64,000 nucleotides of DNA from Anaerosporobacter sp031551385 (lineage in GTDB: Bacteria > Bacillota > Clostridia > Lachnospirales > Lachnospiraceae), in contig NZ_JAVBNS010000090.1 of the NCBI RefSeq assembly GCF_031551385.1, forward strand, positions 1 to 64,000, read 5' to 3'. Both the position numbers and the translations under genes were made by a program. Below, piece by piece: positions 54,499 to 62,896 of this stretch. The notes beneath the pieces were generated by a model. The model saw only the letters and a program-made list of their open reading frames with translations. It ran no database searches and had not been told where the DNA came from. The first letter of the stretch is position 1. Every line of letters starts with the position of its first letter.

Positions 54499-55173
54499 GT
54501 GAACGATTTGAAAGTTACGATGAATGAATACCTACCACTTAGAGATGTGGTATTCAATACATTAAGACAGGCAATATTAAAGGGCGAGTTAGAACCAGGG
54601 GAAAGATTAATGGAGATTCAACTTGCAGAGCGTCTGGGCGTTAGTAGAACACCGATTCGTGAAGCAATCCGTAAGCTTGAATTAGAGGGACTTGTAATTA
54701 TGGTACCTAGAAAAGGTGCTGAAGTTGCAAGAATTACAGAAAAAGATCTAAACGATGTACTTGAAGTACGTTGTGCGCTTGAAGAGCTTGCAGTAGAGTT
54801 AGCTTGCAAGAAGATATCAAAAGAACAAATTGAAGAATTAGAGTCTACGTTAGTGACGTTCAAAGAAGCGATTCGTGGAAAGAATCTAACAGAGATGGCA
54901 GAGATGGATGAAAAATTCCATATGGTAATCTTTGAAGCAACAGGAAATGCAAGATTAATGCAAATATTAAACAATCTACGTGAACAGATGTATCGTTACC
55001 GCGTGGAATACTTAAAAGACAAAGAAGTATATGATAAACTTGTGGAAGAACATGAATCCATTGCGAAGAATATAATAGAATCAAATGTAGAATCTGCTAA
55101 GGATGATATTAAAAAACATATCTATAACCAAGCAATGACAATAAGCAAAAACATTAATTCTTCTGTGGAATAA
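54499..55173 (+). CDS. GntR-family (FadR subgroup) transcriptional regulator
   Basis: 224 residues from GTG; AAAGGGGG lies 9 bases before it, overlapping the end of ispE. Winged helix about 10-80 (LRQAILKGELEPGERLMEIQLAERLGVSRTPIREAIRKLE) followed by an all-helical FCD ligand domain (about 90-215) with the metal-site residues Asp/His of EMDEKFHMVIFEATGN and the later EHESI. Ligand unknown, probably a carboxylate. The gene lies next to ispE in related genomes (from memory), so the pair may be fixed by history rather than function. Confidence 0.88.
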   Translation: MNDLKVTMNEYLPLRDVVFNTLRQAILKGELEPGERLMEIQLAERLGVSRTPIREAIRKLELEGLVIMVPRKGAEVARITEKDLNDVLEVRCALEELAVELACKKISKEQIEELESTLVTFKEAIRGKNLTEMAEMDEKFHMVIFEATGNARLMQILNNLREQMYRYRVEYLKDKEVYDKLVEEHESIAKNIIESNVESAKDDIKKHIYNQAMTISKNINSSVE

Positions 55174-55255
55174 AGATAGGTAAAAATTGGTAAACTGCGT
55201 ATAATGTTTTTAAAAAAGGTAATACTCTGAATATGAAAATCATAGGAGGAGTATT

Positions 55256-55924
55256 ATGAACAAGAAACAACAAAAACAGAAAGCAGTGGTTAAAAAATAT
55301 ATGATACGAATTCTTTTGTGCTATGTAGCATTTCTTATAATTGATTTCTCAATACATGCGACAAGTGCAAGTGAGATTACAAAAGGAATTTCGGAAAAGA
55401 TAATTCGTTTGCATGTATTAGCAAATAGTGATGATAAATCGGATCAAGCACTAAAACTTAAGGTAAAGGATGCCGTTGTAGAGAGATTTGGGGCTGTATT
55501 AGCAAGTGCAAAGAATAGAGAAGAAGCAGAAGAACTGGTACAAGAGAATTTAGATAATATACATAGAGTGGCACTTGATGTCATAAAAGCGGAAGGATAT
55601 AATTATGGTGTGAATGTATATCTCACAAATTGTATGTTTCCAACGAAAGTATATAAAGATTTAACGTTCCCTGCAGGAATGTATGAAGCGCTGCGAATTG
55701 ATATTGGAACAGCAGAGGGAAAGAATTGGTGGTGTGTGATGTATCCGCCATTATGTTTTGTAGATCAGACGTATTCTATTGTTCCAGATGATTCTAAGAA
55801 GCAATTAGAAGATTTGCTGACAACAAGAGAATATGAATCTTTATTTACAGATGGGTCTACGAAGATTTCATATCGTTTTAAAATAGTAGAGATAATTGAA
55901 GATATGTTTCGTATCGGAGATTGA
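55256..55924 (+). CDS. spoIIR: stage II sporulation protein R
   Basis: 222 residues, AGGAGG 7 bases before ATG. N-terminal membrane/signal segment (about 19-36) followed by the family core: IIRLHVLANSDDKSDQALKLKVKDAV, YGVNVYLTNCMFPTKVYKDLTFPAGMYEALRIDIG, GKNWWCVMYPPLCF. Made in the forespore under sigma-F and secreted to trigger processing of pro-sigma-E in the mother cell. A direct sign that the host makes endospores. Confidence 0.95.
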   Translation: MNKKQQKQKAVVKKYMIRILLCYVAFLIIDFSIHATSASEITKGISEKIIRLHVLANSDDKSDQALKLKVKDAVVERFGAVLASAKNREEAEELVQENLDNIHRVALDVIKAEGYNYGVNVYLTNCMFPTKVYKDLTFPAGMYEALRIDIGTAEGKNWWCVMYPPLCFVDQTYSIVPDDSKKQLEDLLTTREYESLFTDGSTKISYRFKIVEIIEDMFRIGD

Positions 55925-55954
55925 AAGAATTAAGAAGAAGAAGGGGTCAGGCAT

Positions 55955-57016
55955 ATGAGTAAGAAAAGCATAGCAATAATTTTTGGCGGAAAATCTTCAG
56001 AGCATGAAGTATCTTGTGTATCAGTAGTAACAGTTATTGAAAATATTGATACAGATGCCTACAATCTTGTATTAATAGGAATAACAAAAGAAGGAAAGTG
56101 GTTAAAAGTAGATTCTGCTAAGCAGATAACATCTGGTGAGTGGTATAACAGCAAAGAAAGTGCAATTTTATCACCAGATTCTTCACATAAAGGGATTTTA
56201 ATTATCAAAGATAATAAAGTAGAGAAAGTTGCAGTTGATGTAATATTTCCGGTATTACACGGACTTAATGGAGAAGATGGTACAATTCAAGGTTTGTTTG
56301 AACTGTCTGGAATCCCATATGTAGGTTGTGGAGTACTATCGTCTAGTATCTCTATGGATAAATTATACACAAAAATAGTAGTTGATACATTGGATATTCG
56401 CCAAGCAAAATATGTTGCTGTATTAAAGAGTGACATGAAAAATATTGATGAAGTAACAAAAAGAGTTGAGGAATCTCTTGACTATCCAGTATTCGTAAAG
56501 CCTTCTAATGCGGGCTCTTCACAAGGGGTGTCGAAAGCGCATAACCGGGAAGAATTGGTAGTAGGTCTACAAGAAGCGATGAAGCATGATAGAAAAGTAT
56601 TGGTAGAAGAGACGATTGTTGGAAGAGAGATTGAATGTGCAATTCTTGGAGGAAATGAACCAAAAGCTTCAGGTGTAGGTGAAATTCTTGCAGCAGCAGA
56701 TTTCTATGATTATGAAGCAAAGTATCATAATGCAGAATCAAAGACTGTTCTTTCACCAGATCTTCCAAAAGAAGTAGAAGATAAGATTCGTAAATCAGCG
56801 GTTAACATATTTAAGGCAGTTGATGGATATGGATTATCCAGAGTTGATTTCTTTGTTGAGAATGGAACAAACGATGTTGTCTTCAATGAAATTAATACAT
56901 TACCAGGATTCACTGGAATTAGTATGTATCCAATGCTATGGGAAGCAAAGGGTATTAGCAAGAAAACGTTAATTGAAAAAATCATTCAATCTGCTTATTC
57001 AAGAAAAGGAGAATAG
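55955..57016 (+). CDS. ddl: D-alanine-D-alanine ligase
   Basis: 353 residues. ATP-grasp enzyme joining two D-Ala for peptidoglycan. Motifs: FGGKSSEHEVSCVS at the start (catalytic Glu), VLHGLNGEDGTIQGLFEL, FVKPSNAGSSQGVSKA, and the metal/substrate end FNEINTLPGFTGISMYP. It forms an apparent cell-wall operon with murI, which begins 11 bases later. Confidence 0.96.
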   Translation: MSKKSIAIIFGGKSSEHEVSCVSVVTVIENIDTDAYNLVLIGITKEGKWLKVDSAKQITSGEWYNSKESAILSPDSSHKGILIIKDNKVEKVAVDVIFPVLHGLNGEDGTIQGLFELSGIPYVGCGVLSSSISMDKLYTKIVVDTLDIRQAKYVAVLKSDMKNIDEVTKRVEESLDYPVFVKPSNAGSSQGVSKAHNREELVVGLQEAMKHDRKVLVEETIVGREIECAILGGNEPKASGVGEILAAADFYDYEAKYHNAESKTVLSPDLPKEVEDKIRKSAVNIFKAVDGYGLSRVDFFVENGTNDVVFNEINTLPGFTGISMYPMLWEAKGISKKTLIEKIIQSAYSRKGE

Positions 57017-57027
57017 GAGGAACAATC

Positions 57028-57840
57028 ATGGATAAGAATGCTCCAATAGGCGTCTTTGATTCTGGTGTTGGTGGATTGACTGTAGCACGTGAGATAATGA
57101 AACAATTGCCCAATGAGAGAATCGTTTATTTTGGCGATACAGCTCGTGTTCCTTATGGTAGTAAATCAAAAGAAACGGTTATAACGTATGCGAGACAGAT
57201 TACGAAGTTTTTACAGACAAAAGAGGTGAAAGCCATTGTTATTGCATGTAATACAGCATGTGCATTAGCTTTTGATACAGTAAAAGAGGAAAGTGATATT
57301 CCTGTAATTGGTGTAGTAAAACCAGGAGCGAAAGCGGCAGTAGCTTCAACGAAGAACGGAAGAATTGGTATTATTGCAACAGAAGCGACGATACAAAGTG
57401 GAATCTATGAAGAATTCTTGAGTCAGAGAAATCCAGAAGTGCAGGTATATGGTAAGGCTTGTCCTCTAATTGTACCATTAGTAGAAGAAGGATTGCTAGA
57501 CGACAGCGTTACAATAGAAATTGCAAGTAGATATCTACAACCTTTAAAAGAGTATAATATAGATACATTAGTGCTTGGCTGTACACATTATCCGCTGATT
57601 CGCGATACATTACAAAAAGTAGCTGGTGATGAGGTTGTTCTTGTTAATCCAGCATTTGAAACAGCGAAATCATTAAAACGAATGTTGGAAAAATATAATA
57701 TTCAAAGTGACAGAATAGAAGCGGTAACAAATCACAAGTTCTTTGTGAGTGATGGAGCTGAGAAATTTAAAGTTTTTGCAAACACAATATTACCATGTAT
57801 TGTGGAAGAGACAAAGGATATTAATATAGAACAATATTAG
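57028..57840 (+). CDS. murI: glutamate racemase
   Basis: 270 residues, AGGAGG upstream. Two catalytic cysteines, Cys74 (IACNTACAL) and Cys185 (LGCTHYPLI), with Asp11-Ser12 (FDSGVGGL) and GDTARVPYGSK. Provides D-glutamate for peptidoglycan. Placed between ddl and a DUF1934 gene. Confidence 0.97.
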   Translation: MDKNAPIGVFDSGVGGLTVAREIMKQLPNERIVYFGDTARVPYGSKSKETVITYARQITKFLQTKEVKAIVIACNTACALAFDTVKEESDIPVIGVVKPGAKAAVASTKNGRIGIIATEATIQSGIYEEFLSQRNPEVQVYGKACPLIVPLVEEGLLDDSVTIEIASRYLQPLKEYNIDTLVLGCTHYPLIRDTLQKVAGDEVVLVNPAFETAKSLKRMLEKYNIQSDRIEAVTNHKFFVSDGAEKFKVFANTILPCIVEETKDINIEQY

Positions 57841-57863
57841 TATTGTTATTAAGAGGAGTAAGT

Positions 57864-58307
57864 ATGACAAAAGATGTTTTGGTAACGATAGCGGGTCTTC
57901 AATTTGAAGTTGATAGTGAGGAGCCGATAGAAGTTATAACAGCAGGTCAATATTTCTGTAAAAATGAAAAGCACTATATTCTTTATGAAGAAATCTTAGA
58001 GGATATGAAGGCAGTTTGTAAGAACAGAATTAAGATTAGTAGTGATATGGTTGAGATTTTAAAAACAGGTGCCAGTAATGTACATATGGTATTTGAAGTT
58101 GGTAAGAAGAATCTGACGTATTATAACACACCGTTTGGCAATTTGCTAATTGGCATAGATACAACGAAGATTGTATGCAACGAATCAGAAGATGTAATAG
58201 AGTTAAACATAGAGTATGGATTAGAAGTAAATTACTCACATGTATCTGAGTGCAGCATTACGGTTAAAGCAGCAACGAAGAAATCTAAGATAAAAGAAAA
58301 TAGGTAA
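57864..58307 (+). CDS. DUF1934 (YwiB-like) protein
   Basis: 147 residues from ATG 57864 (AGAGGAG 6 bases upstream; a start at 57843 lacks a site). Beta-barrel, calycin-like family: MTKDVLVTIAGLQFEVDSEEPIEVITAGQY, ...TYYNTPFGNLLIGIDTTKI, ELNIEYGLEVNYSHVSECSITVKA. No enzyme residues are apparent and the function is not known to me. Last gene of the ddl-murI group, closed by a bidirectional terminator. Confidence 0.85.
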   Translation: MTKDVLVTIAGLQFEVDSEEPIEVITAGQYFCKNEKHYILYEEILEDMKAVCKNRIKISSDMVEILKTGASNVHMVFEVGKKNLTYYNTPFGNLLIGIDTTKIVCNESEDVIELNIEYGLEVNYSHVSECSITVKAATKKSKIKENR

Positions 58308-58311
58308 TAAA

Positions 58312-58354
58312 AAATCCCTAGCGTTTGATTTAAAATCAAAAACTAGGGATTTTA
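58312..58354. terminator. bidirectional terminator
   Basis: AAAATCCCTAG (58312-58322) pairs with CTAGGGATTTT (58344-58354), inner TTTGAT/ATCAAA. Located between convergent genes. Confidence 0.85.
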
Positions 58355-58355
58355 A

Positions 58356-58811
58356 TTAACCTTTTTTGCTAACTTTGTTTTTAATCTTTTTGAAGAAACC
58401 AACTTTTTCAGGTTTCACTTCAAGATTAGCACGAATACCTCTTACTTCCATGATGTAGATACCATTCATAACGGCTTTTACTTCTTTTTTGACTGGTATA
58501 TTGTCAAAAATCTTCTCATCACAGATTAGAGTCATAATCTTAGGACCGATTTTAGCTTTAACAACTGGTACTTTCGAACCTCTAAGATATCTAGGTGTCT
58601 GATCAATTACCATTTGAGGAAGTCCAGCTTCCTTTAGTTTCATACGTTTCTTGTCTATTACTAATAAAGAGACTGTCTGAGCACCTTCCTTCATCTGTGC
58701 TTGAGAAACCTCTGATTTTTTTTGCATCTTGCTACCGAATATATAAAGTGCGACTAACGCAATAATCATAACAGCAAGTACGATTAGCAATACAATACTC
58801 CATGTTGGCAT
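58356..58811 (-). CDS. uncharacterised membrane-anchored protein, 151 aa
   Basis: N-terminal membrane segment (about 5-27, SIVLLIVLAVMIIALVALYIFG), then a basic soluble domain with TVSLLVIDKKRMKLKEAGLP, RYLRGSKVPVVKAKIGPKIMTLICD and ending KIKNKVSKK. AGGAGG lies upstream. The domain has a compact beta pattern, but I cannot name it; similar proteins occur in Lachnospiraceae from memory. Its neighbour upstream on the same strand is a PlsC gene, 151 bases away. Confidence 0.72.
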   Translation of the reverse strand: MPTWSIVLLIVLAVMIIALVALYIFGSKMQKKSEVSQAQMKEGAQTVSLLVIDKKRMKLKEAGLPQMVIDQTPRYLRGSKVPVVKAKIGPKIMTLICDEKIFDNIPVKKEVKAVMNGIYIMEVRGIRANLEVKPEKVGFFKKIKNKVSKKG

Positions 58812-58962
58812 TTTATGTACCTCCTTCTTTTTTGTTCTATATTGTTTTGCAAAAAGCTACATATATGAGGACTAGTCATACGAACTAATTATAACATCAT
58901 TTATTACAAATGAAAATAGTGTTTCGGGAATTCGAATGGAATTTTCTTCGATTCTGAAGTGG

Positions 58963-59691
58963 CTAAACAAGAGACTTGTTTTTCTCAAGTGTATCTTTGA
59001 TAATACCTTGTACATAAGGAGCAAGGTGTTTTCTATCCTCAGCAGAAAGTTCTTTAAGATAAATTGGTTCTCCGAATTCAACGATAACATGACCTTTTCG
59101 AACCCAAGGTAAATGTTGTTCAAATATTCCATCTGTATTATTCATGGAAACTGGTATAATTGGACAACCTGATTTTTCAGCAATCTTGAAGCTACCTTCT
59201 TTGAAAGGAAGCATCTCTGTTCCTTGATTTCTTGTGCCTTCTGGAGCGATAAATATAGAATGACCATGTTTAACTAAATCAATACCTTCAAGGATTGTTT
59301 TCATACCTTCACGAATATTATCACGATCAAGAAAGAGACAGTGTAGATTTTTCATCCAACTACTGATAAATGGAAGCTTACGCATCTCCTTCTTTGCAAC
59401 AAAGCCAGTAAGCGTTGGAACAGAAGTATAACCAACTAAGATATCAAAATAACTTCTATGATTCGCAACATATAAAACAGCTTGATCTTTTGGAATGTTC
59501 TCTAAGCCAAGTATCGTTTTCTTGACACCACATCCAGCTAACATCATCTTAAATGCAGTAACTACAATCTTTTGTGAACTACGCACTTTTAGTTGTTTAT
59601 CAAACTTCCCGATTAGGAATTCAATGAATAATAACGGGATGCTAATTATGAAAAAGATTAATAGAAATAAACCAACAAATAGTGTTTTCAT
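58963..59691 (-). CDS. plsC: 1-acyl-sn-glycerol-3-phosphate acyltransferase
   Basis: 242 residues. N-terminal membrane segment(s), then acyltransferase block I NHRSYFD (His78/Asp83, HX4D) and block III APEGTRNQG (149-157). Converts lysophosphatidic acid to phosphatidic acid at the membrane. Ribosome site AAAGGTACAGGTGT upstream on the minus strand. A strong terminator of the next gene (VanY-type) lies just upstream. Confidence 0.93.
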   Translation of the reverse strand: MKTLFVGLFLLIFFIISIPLLFIEFLIGKFDKQLKVRSSQKIVVTAFKMMLAGCGVKKTILGLENIPKDQAVLYVANHRSYFDILVGYTSVPTLTGFVAKKEMRKLPFISSWMKNLHCLFLDRDNIREGMKTILEGIDLVKHGHSIFIAPEGTRNQGTEMLPFKEGSFKIAEKSGCPIIPVSMNNTDGIFEQHLPWVRKGHVIVEFGEPIYLKELSAEDRKHLAPYVQGIIKDTLEKNKSLV

Positions 59692-59718
59692 TGTTACACC
59701 TGTACCTTTCGTAAAAAA

Positions 59719-59774
59719 ATAATAAGAGTATTGCCAATATTCTTATAAAGAAATATTCGCAATACTCTTATTAT
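59719..59774 (-). terminator. terminator of the VanY-type gene
   Basis: AATAAGAGTATTGC (59721-59734) pairs with GCAATACTCTTATT (59759-59772), inner AATATT stem; on the minus strand it is followed by seven T. Confidence 0.88.
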
Positions 59775-59805
59775 ATCATAAAGATGTAATATTAACCATA
59801 AAAAA

Positions 59806-61185
59806 CTAGTTTTCAGTACCTGCGTCAGTATTATCCGATGTGTTATCAGTTGCAGTACCTGTACCCGTATCCGAAGGATTCGTAGTATCTTCTGGTGTAG
59901 ATGGTTGCTCTGTATTCGAAGACGTTGAATCAGAAGACTTGCCATCGTCTTCTTGTTTTGAAGGGTCTGGTGTTGTATCTGCAGTATTGGAATCAGAGTT
60001 ATTGTCAGTAGAATTCGAATCTGTCTTCTTTGTATCAGAAGGGGTAGTATTCGTGTCTGTTTTGTTTGAAGTGTCAGATTTGGAATCTGATTTTTTGTCC
60101 TTATTTGAATCCTTATCGGTATCTTTTTTTGTATCTTTCTTATCTGAGTCCTTTTTGTCATTATTCTTTGAGGTATCATCGGATTTTATTTGAGTATCCT
60201 CTTTGTCAGAAGAATCATTTTTGGTCTCGGATTCTGTCTTTGTGCCAGTTTTCGTGTTAGGAGTAGAGGTATCTGGCTTAGTAATTTCGTCGATAAGATC
60301 ATCATCTGGCTCATCAACATCAATGGCATTATCATAATTATCTGTGGAATCATCATCTTTCACAGGAGGAGTATACTTATAATACTCTTCTAAGGTTAAA
60401 TTGTTCTCATATAGGTATGTAGCTAGTTCTACGCCAAGGTAACGAATGTGCCAAGGCTCATAGGCATAGCCTGTAATATCTGATTTCTCTTGCGGGTAAC
60501 GAATAATGTATCCATATTCATGAGCATGTTCGGCAAGCCATTTACCTTCCTTGGTATCAGCAAAAGATTCGCTAAGGCGATTTCCTATGGAAACAGCGGA
60601 TACATCAATGGATAGACCTGTTTGATGCTCACTATATCCTGGTTTAGCAGAGTAACGGTTTGTATAATCCTCGCCTTTTGTTCTTAAGTTTCTATTATAG
60701 ATAGAATTTTGTCTTGCATAGGAACGATATGCAGAGACACCAGATAGTGTATAACCGTCAGCAGATGCTGCGTTAAATAGGTTTTCAAGGGCATAGGCAG
60801 CTTCTTTTCTTAATAGACGTTTCTCATCTGAGTAAGTAAAACTAAATAAAATATTAGGTTCTATTAAATCAGAGGGGATATAGTCCTCTGGCAAATTATA
60901 TTCTTTGTTTACAAATACAGTGATGCTTTCTGGGTCTGTGTTTATAGGTATATTTTCATTTGTAACTATAGGAATTGTATTAGTAGGATTGGTATTATGT
61001 GCAAGTGCAGGAGCAGACTCTGTAATTTCTGTCTCTTCTGTGCTGCTTGTATTCTCTTCTTCGTTATAGTAATATTCATAATCATTGGAAGAATTATTTG
61101 ATTTAGACATAGATGTAAAGGATGAATATACAATAATGGAGAGAAGAAGACCAATTCCGACTATAACAAGTTTATTCTTATTCAT
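59806..61185 (-). CDS. VanY-type D,D-carboxypeptidase with long disordered tail
   Basis: 459 residues; start ATG at 61185 (AAAGG 8 bases upstream) gives an uncleaved-looking membrane anchor (about 5-24). An acidic spacer leads to the peptidase_M15/VanY domain (about 120-270) with zinc ligands His187 and Asp194 in SEHQTGLSIDV and His246 in EPWHIRY, preceded by SAYRSYARQ. It trims the last D-Ala from peptidoglycan stems outside the membrane. The last about 185 residues are almost only Ser, Thr, Asp, Lys, Asn and Pro, a repetitive disordered tail that explains several false open frames on both strands. A GTCGAC palindromic pair lies at 61205-61222. Confidence 0.88.
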   Translation of the reverse strand: MNKNKLVIVGIGLLLSIIVYSSFTSMSKSNNSSNDYEYYYNEEENTSSTEETEITESAPALAHNTNPTNTIPIVTNENIPINTDPESITVFVNKEYNLPEDYIPSDLIEPNILFSFTYSDEKRLLRKEAAYALENLFNAASADGYTLSGVSAYRSYARQNSIYNRNLRTKGEDYTNRYSAKPGYSEHQTGLSIDVSAVSIGNRLSESFADTKEGKWLAEHAHEYGYIIRYPQEKSDITGYAYEPWHIRYLGVELATYLYENNLTLEEYYKYTPPVKDDDSTDNYDNAIDVDEPDDDLIDEITKPDTSTPNTKTGTKTESETKNDSSDKEDTQIKSDDTSKNNDKKDSDKKDTKKDTDKDSNKDKKSDSKSDTSNKTDTNTTPSDTKKTDSNSTDNNSDSNTADTTPDPSKQEDDGKSSDSTSSNTEQPSTPEDTTNPSDTGTGTATDNTSDNTDAGTEN

Positions 61186-61348
61186 AGTATCAGCCTTTCT
61201 TGTGGTCGACGGTAAAGTCGACATGGGACAGGGAGAATAAATCATAATAATATGTCGAATTTATTCTCTATTAAGTACAACAATCTCATTATAGCATAAT
61301 GAGATGAAAATGCTAGATTTATTGAAAATATTAATAAAATAATAAGAA

Positions 61349-61384
61349 AAAATGGAGTTTACTCGAAAGGTAAACCCCATTTTT
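61349..61384 (-). terminator. terminator of pncB
   Basis: AAAATGG-GTTTAC pairs with GTAAAC-CCATTTT with one bulge; on the minus strand a T-rich stretch follows. Confidence 0.75.
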
Positions 61385-61395
61385 GAAAAAAAGCT

Positions 61396-62859
61396 TTATT
61401 TTTGGCTATGTGAATGAATATTATAATTGTCTAACAATTGATGTTTTAACTTCCATAATTCATTGGATAAATCAATATATACTTTGTGAGGGTTTACTAG
61501 ACGTCTTGTTTCATCCCAAAGTGTGGATAACTCTTCTTGACAGTAGGCACGAATGTTCATAACTTTTGGCGATTCGTAGACACATTCACCATCAAGGAAT
61601 ACTGGTACTAAAAGTTCACGTAATGTATATTCACCAGCGTCTAGGTATGTTTTCTTCCAAGTAGAAATAGGATCAAAAAGTAAAAGCGGTTTATCTTCGG
61701 AAAGAGTTTCGTCTGCTAAAGCGATTAAATCAGCTTTTATTTTGCCATTTTCCTTTTCGTATACACGGAATACTGTTTTATTACCTGGGTTTGTGATTTT
61801 CCACTCATTTTCAGACAATTTGATTTTAGGAATAAATACACCGTCTTTTTCGATTGCTGCTAACTTATACACACCACCAAAAGCGGGGCAGTCTTTACTT
61901 GTAATTAGATTCGTACCTACACCCCATGAGGTAATAGCAGCACCTTGTGTTTTGAGTGAGTCAATAAGGTACTCGTCAAGGTCACTTGAGGCGCAAATAA
62001 CAGCATCTTGGTATCCGGCATGGTCTAACATCTTACGTGCCTTTTTCGATAGGTAAGCAAGGTCACCACTATCAAGACGAATACCATAATTGGTAGGCAT
62101 CTTTCCTTGACTTTTTAGTTCATCAAATACTTTGATTGCATTTGGTACACCACTACGAAGGGTATCATACGTATCAACTAAAAGAGTTGCATTGGTTGGA
62201 TATAGTTCTGCATATTTACGGAAGGCAGTAAGTTCATCTTCGAAACTCATAATCCAACTGTGTGCATGTGTTCCAAGAGCAGGAACGTCAAATTCCTTTG
62301 CACACAACACGTTACTTGTGCCGATACAACCACCAATGATTGCAGCACGAGCACCTAATATACCTGCATCTGGTCCTTGTGCACGACGAAGACCAAATTC
62401 CATAATGCCTTCTCCACCAGCAGCAAATGCAACACGAGATGCTTTCGTAGCAATAAGACTTTGGTGATTAATAATATTAAGTAATGCAGTTTCAATAAGT
62501 TGTGCTTCCATAATAGGGGCAATTACTTTCACAAGTGGCTCCATTGGGAATACAACAGTTCCTTCTTTCATAGCATAGATACTACCAGTAAATTTGAAAT
62601 TTGCTAAATACTCTAAGAAGTCTTCAGCAAACATATCCATGGAACGTAGATATGTGATATCGTCTTCTGTAAAATGTAAATCCTTAATATATTCGATTAC
62701 TTGTTGCAATCCTGCTGCGATTGCATAACCACTTCCTGATGGATTTGTTCTATAGAAGGCATCAAAGATAACGGTATCGTTTGTGTTATTCTTGAAGTAA
62801 CCTTGCATCATTGTTAATTCATAAAAATCTGTTAGTAACGTTAAATTTTGTTTGCTCAT
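61396..62859 (-). CDS. pncB: nicotinate phosphoribosyltransferase
   Basis: 487 residues, the length of the Gram-positive type. Opening LTLLTDFYELTMMQGYF, EFGLRRAQGPDAG (substrate loop), GTHAHSWIMSFEDELTAF and RLDSGDLAYLSKKARKML are hallmark stretches. Adds phosphoribose to nicotinate in NAD salvage. AAGGAG lies upstream on the minus strand. Confidence 0.96.
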   Translation of the reverse strand: MSKQNLTLLTDFYELTMMQGYFKNNTNDTVIFDAFYRTNPSGSGYAIAAGLQQVIEYIKDLHFTEDDITYLRSMDMFAEDFLEYLANFKFTGSIYAMKEGTVVFPMEPLVKVIAPIMEAQLIETALLNIINHQSLIATKASRVAFAAGGEGIMEFGLRRAQGPDAGILGARAAIIGGCIGTSNVLCAKEFDVPALGTHAHSWIMSFEDELTAFRKYAELYPTNATLLVDTYDTLRSGVPNAIKVFDELKSQGKMPTNYGIRLDSGDLAYLSKKARKMLDHAGYQDAVICASSDLDEYLIDSLKTQGAAITSWGVGTNLITSKDCPAFGGVYKLAAIEKDGVFIPKIKLSENEWKITNPGNKTVFRVYEKENGKIKADLIALADETLSEDKPLLLFDPISTWKKTYLDAGEYTLRELLVPVFLDGECVYESPKVMNIRAYCQEELSTLWDETRRLVNPHKVYIDLSNELWKLKHQLLDNYNIHSHSQK

Positions 62860-62896
62860 AGGGTTCTCCTTTTAAAAAGAACTATGTAAAAGATTA

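Noticed and set aside
59694..60393. Several open frames on both strands near the end of the VanY-type gene
   Set aside because: They are shadows of the low-complexity Ser/Thr/Asp/Lys tail and show no independent start signals.
61205..61222. GTCGAC pair as a regulatory operator
   Set aside because: Only two 6-base sites; too little to support a call.
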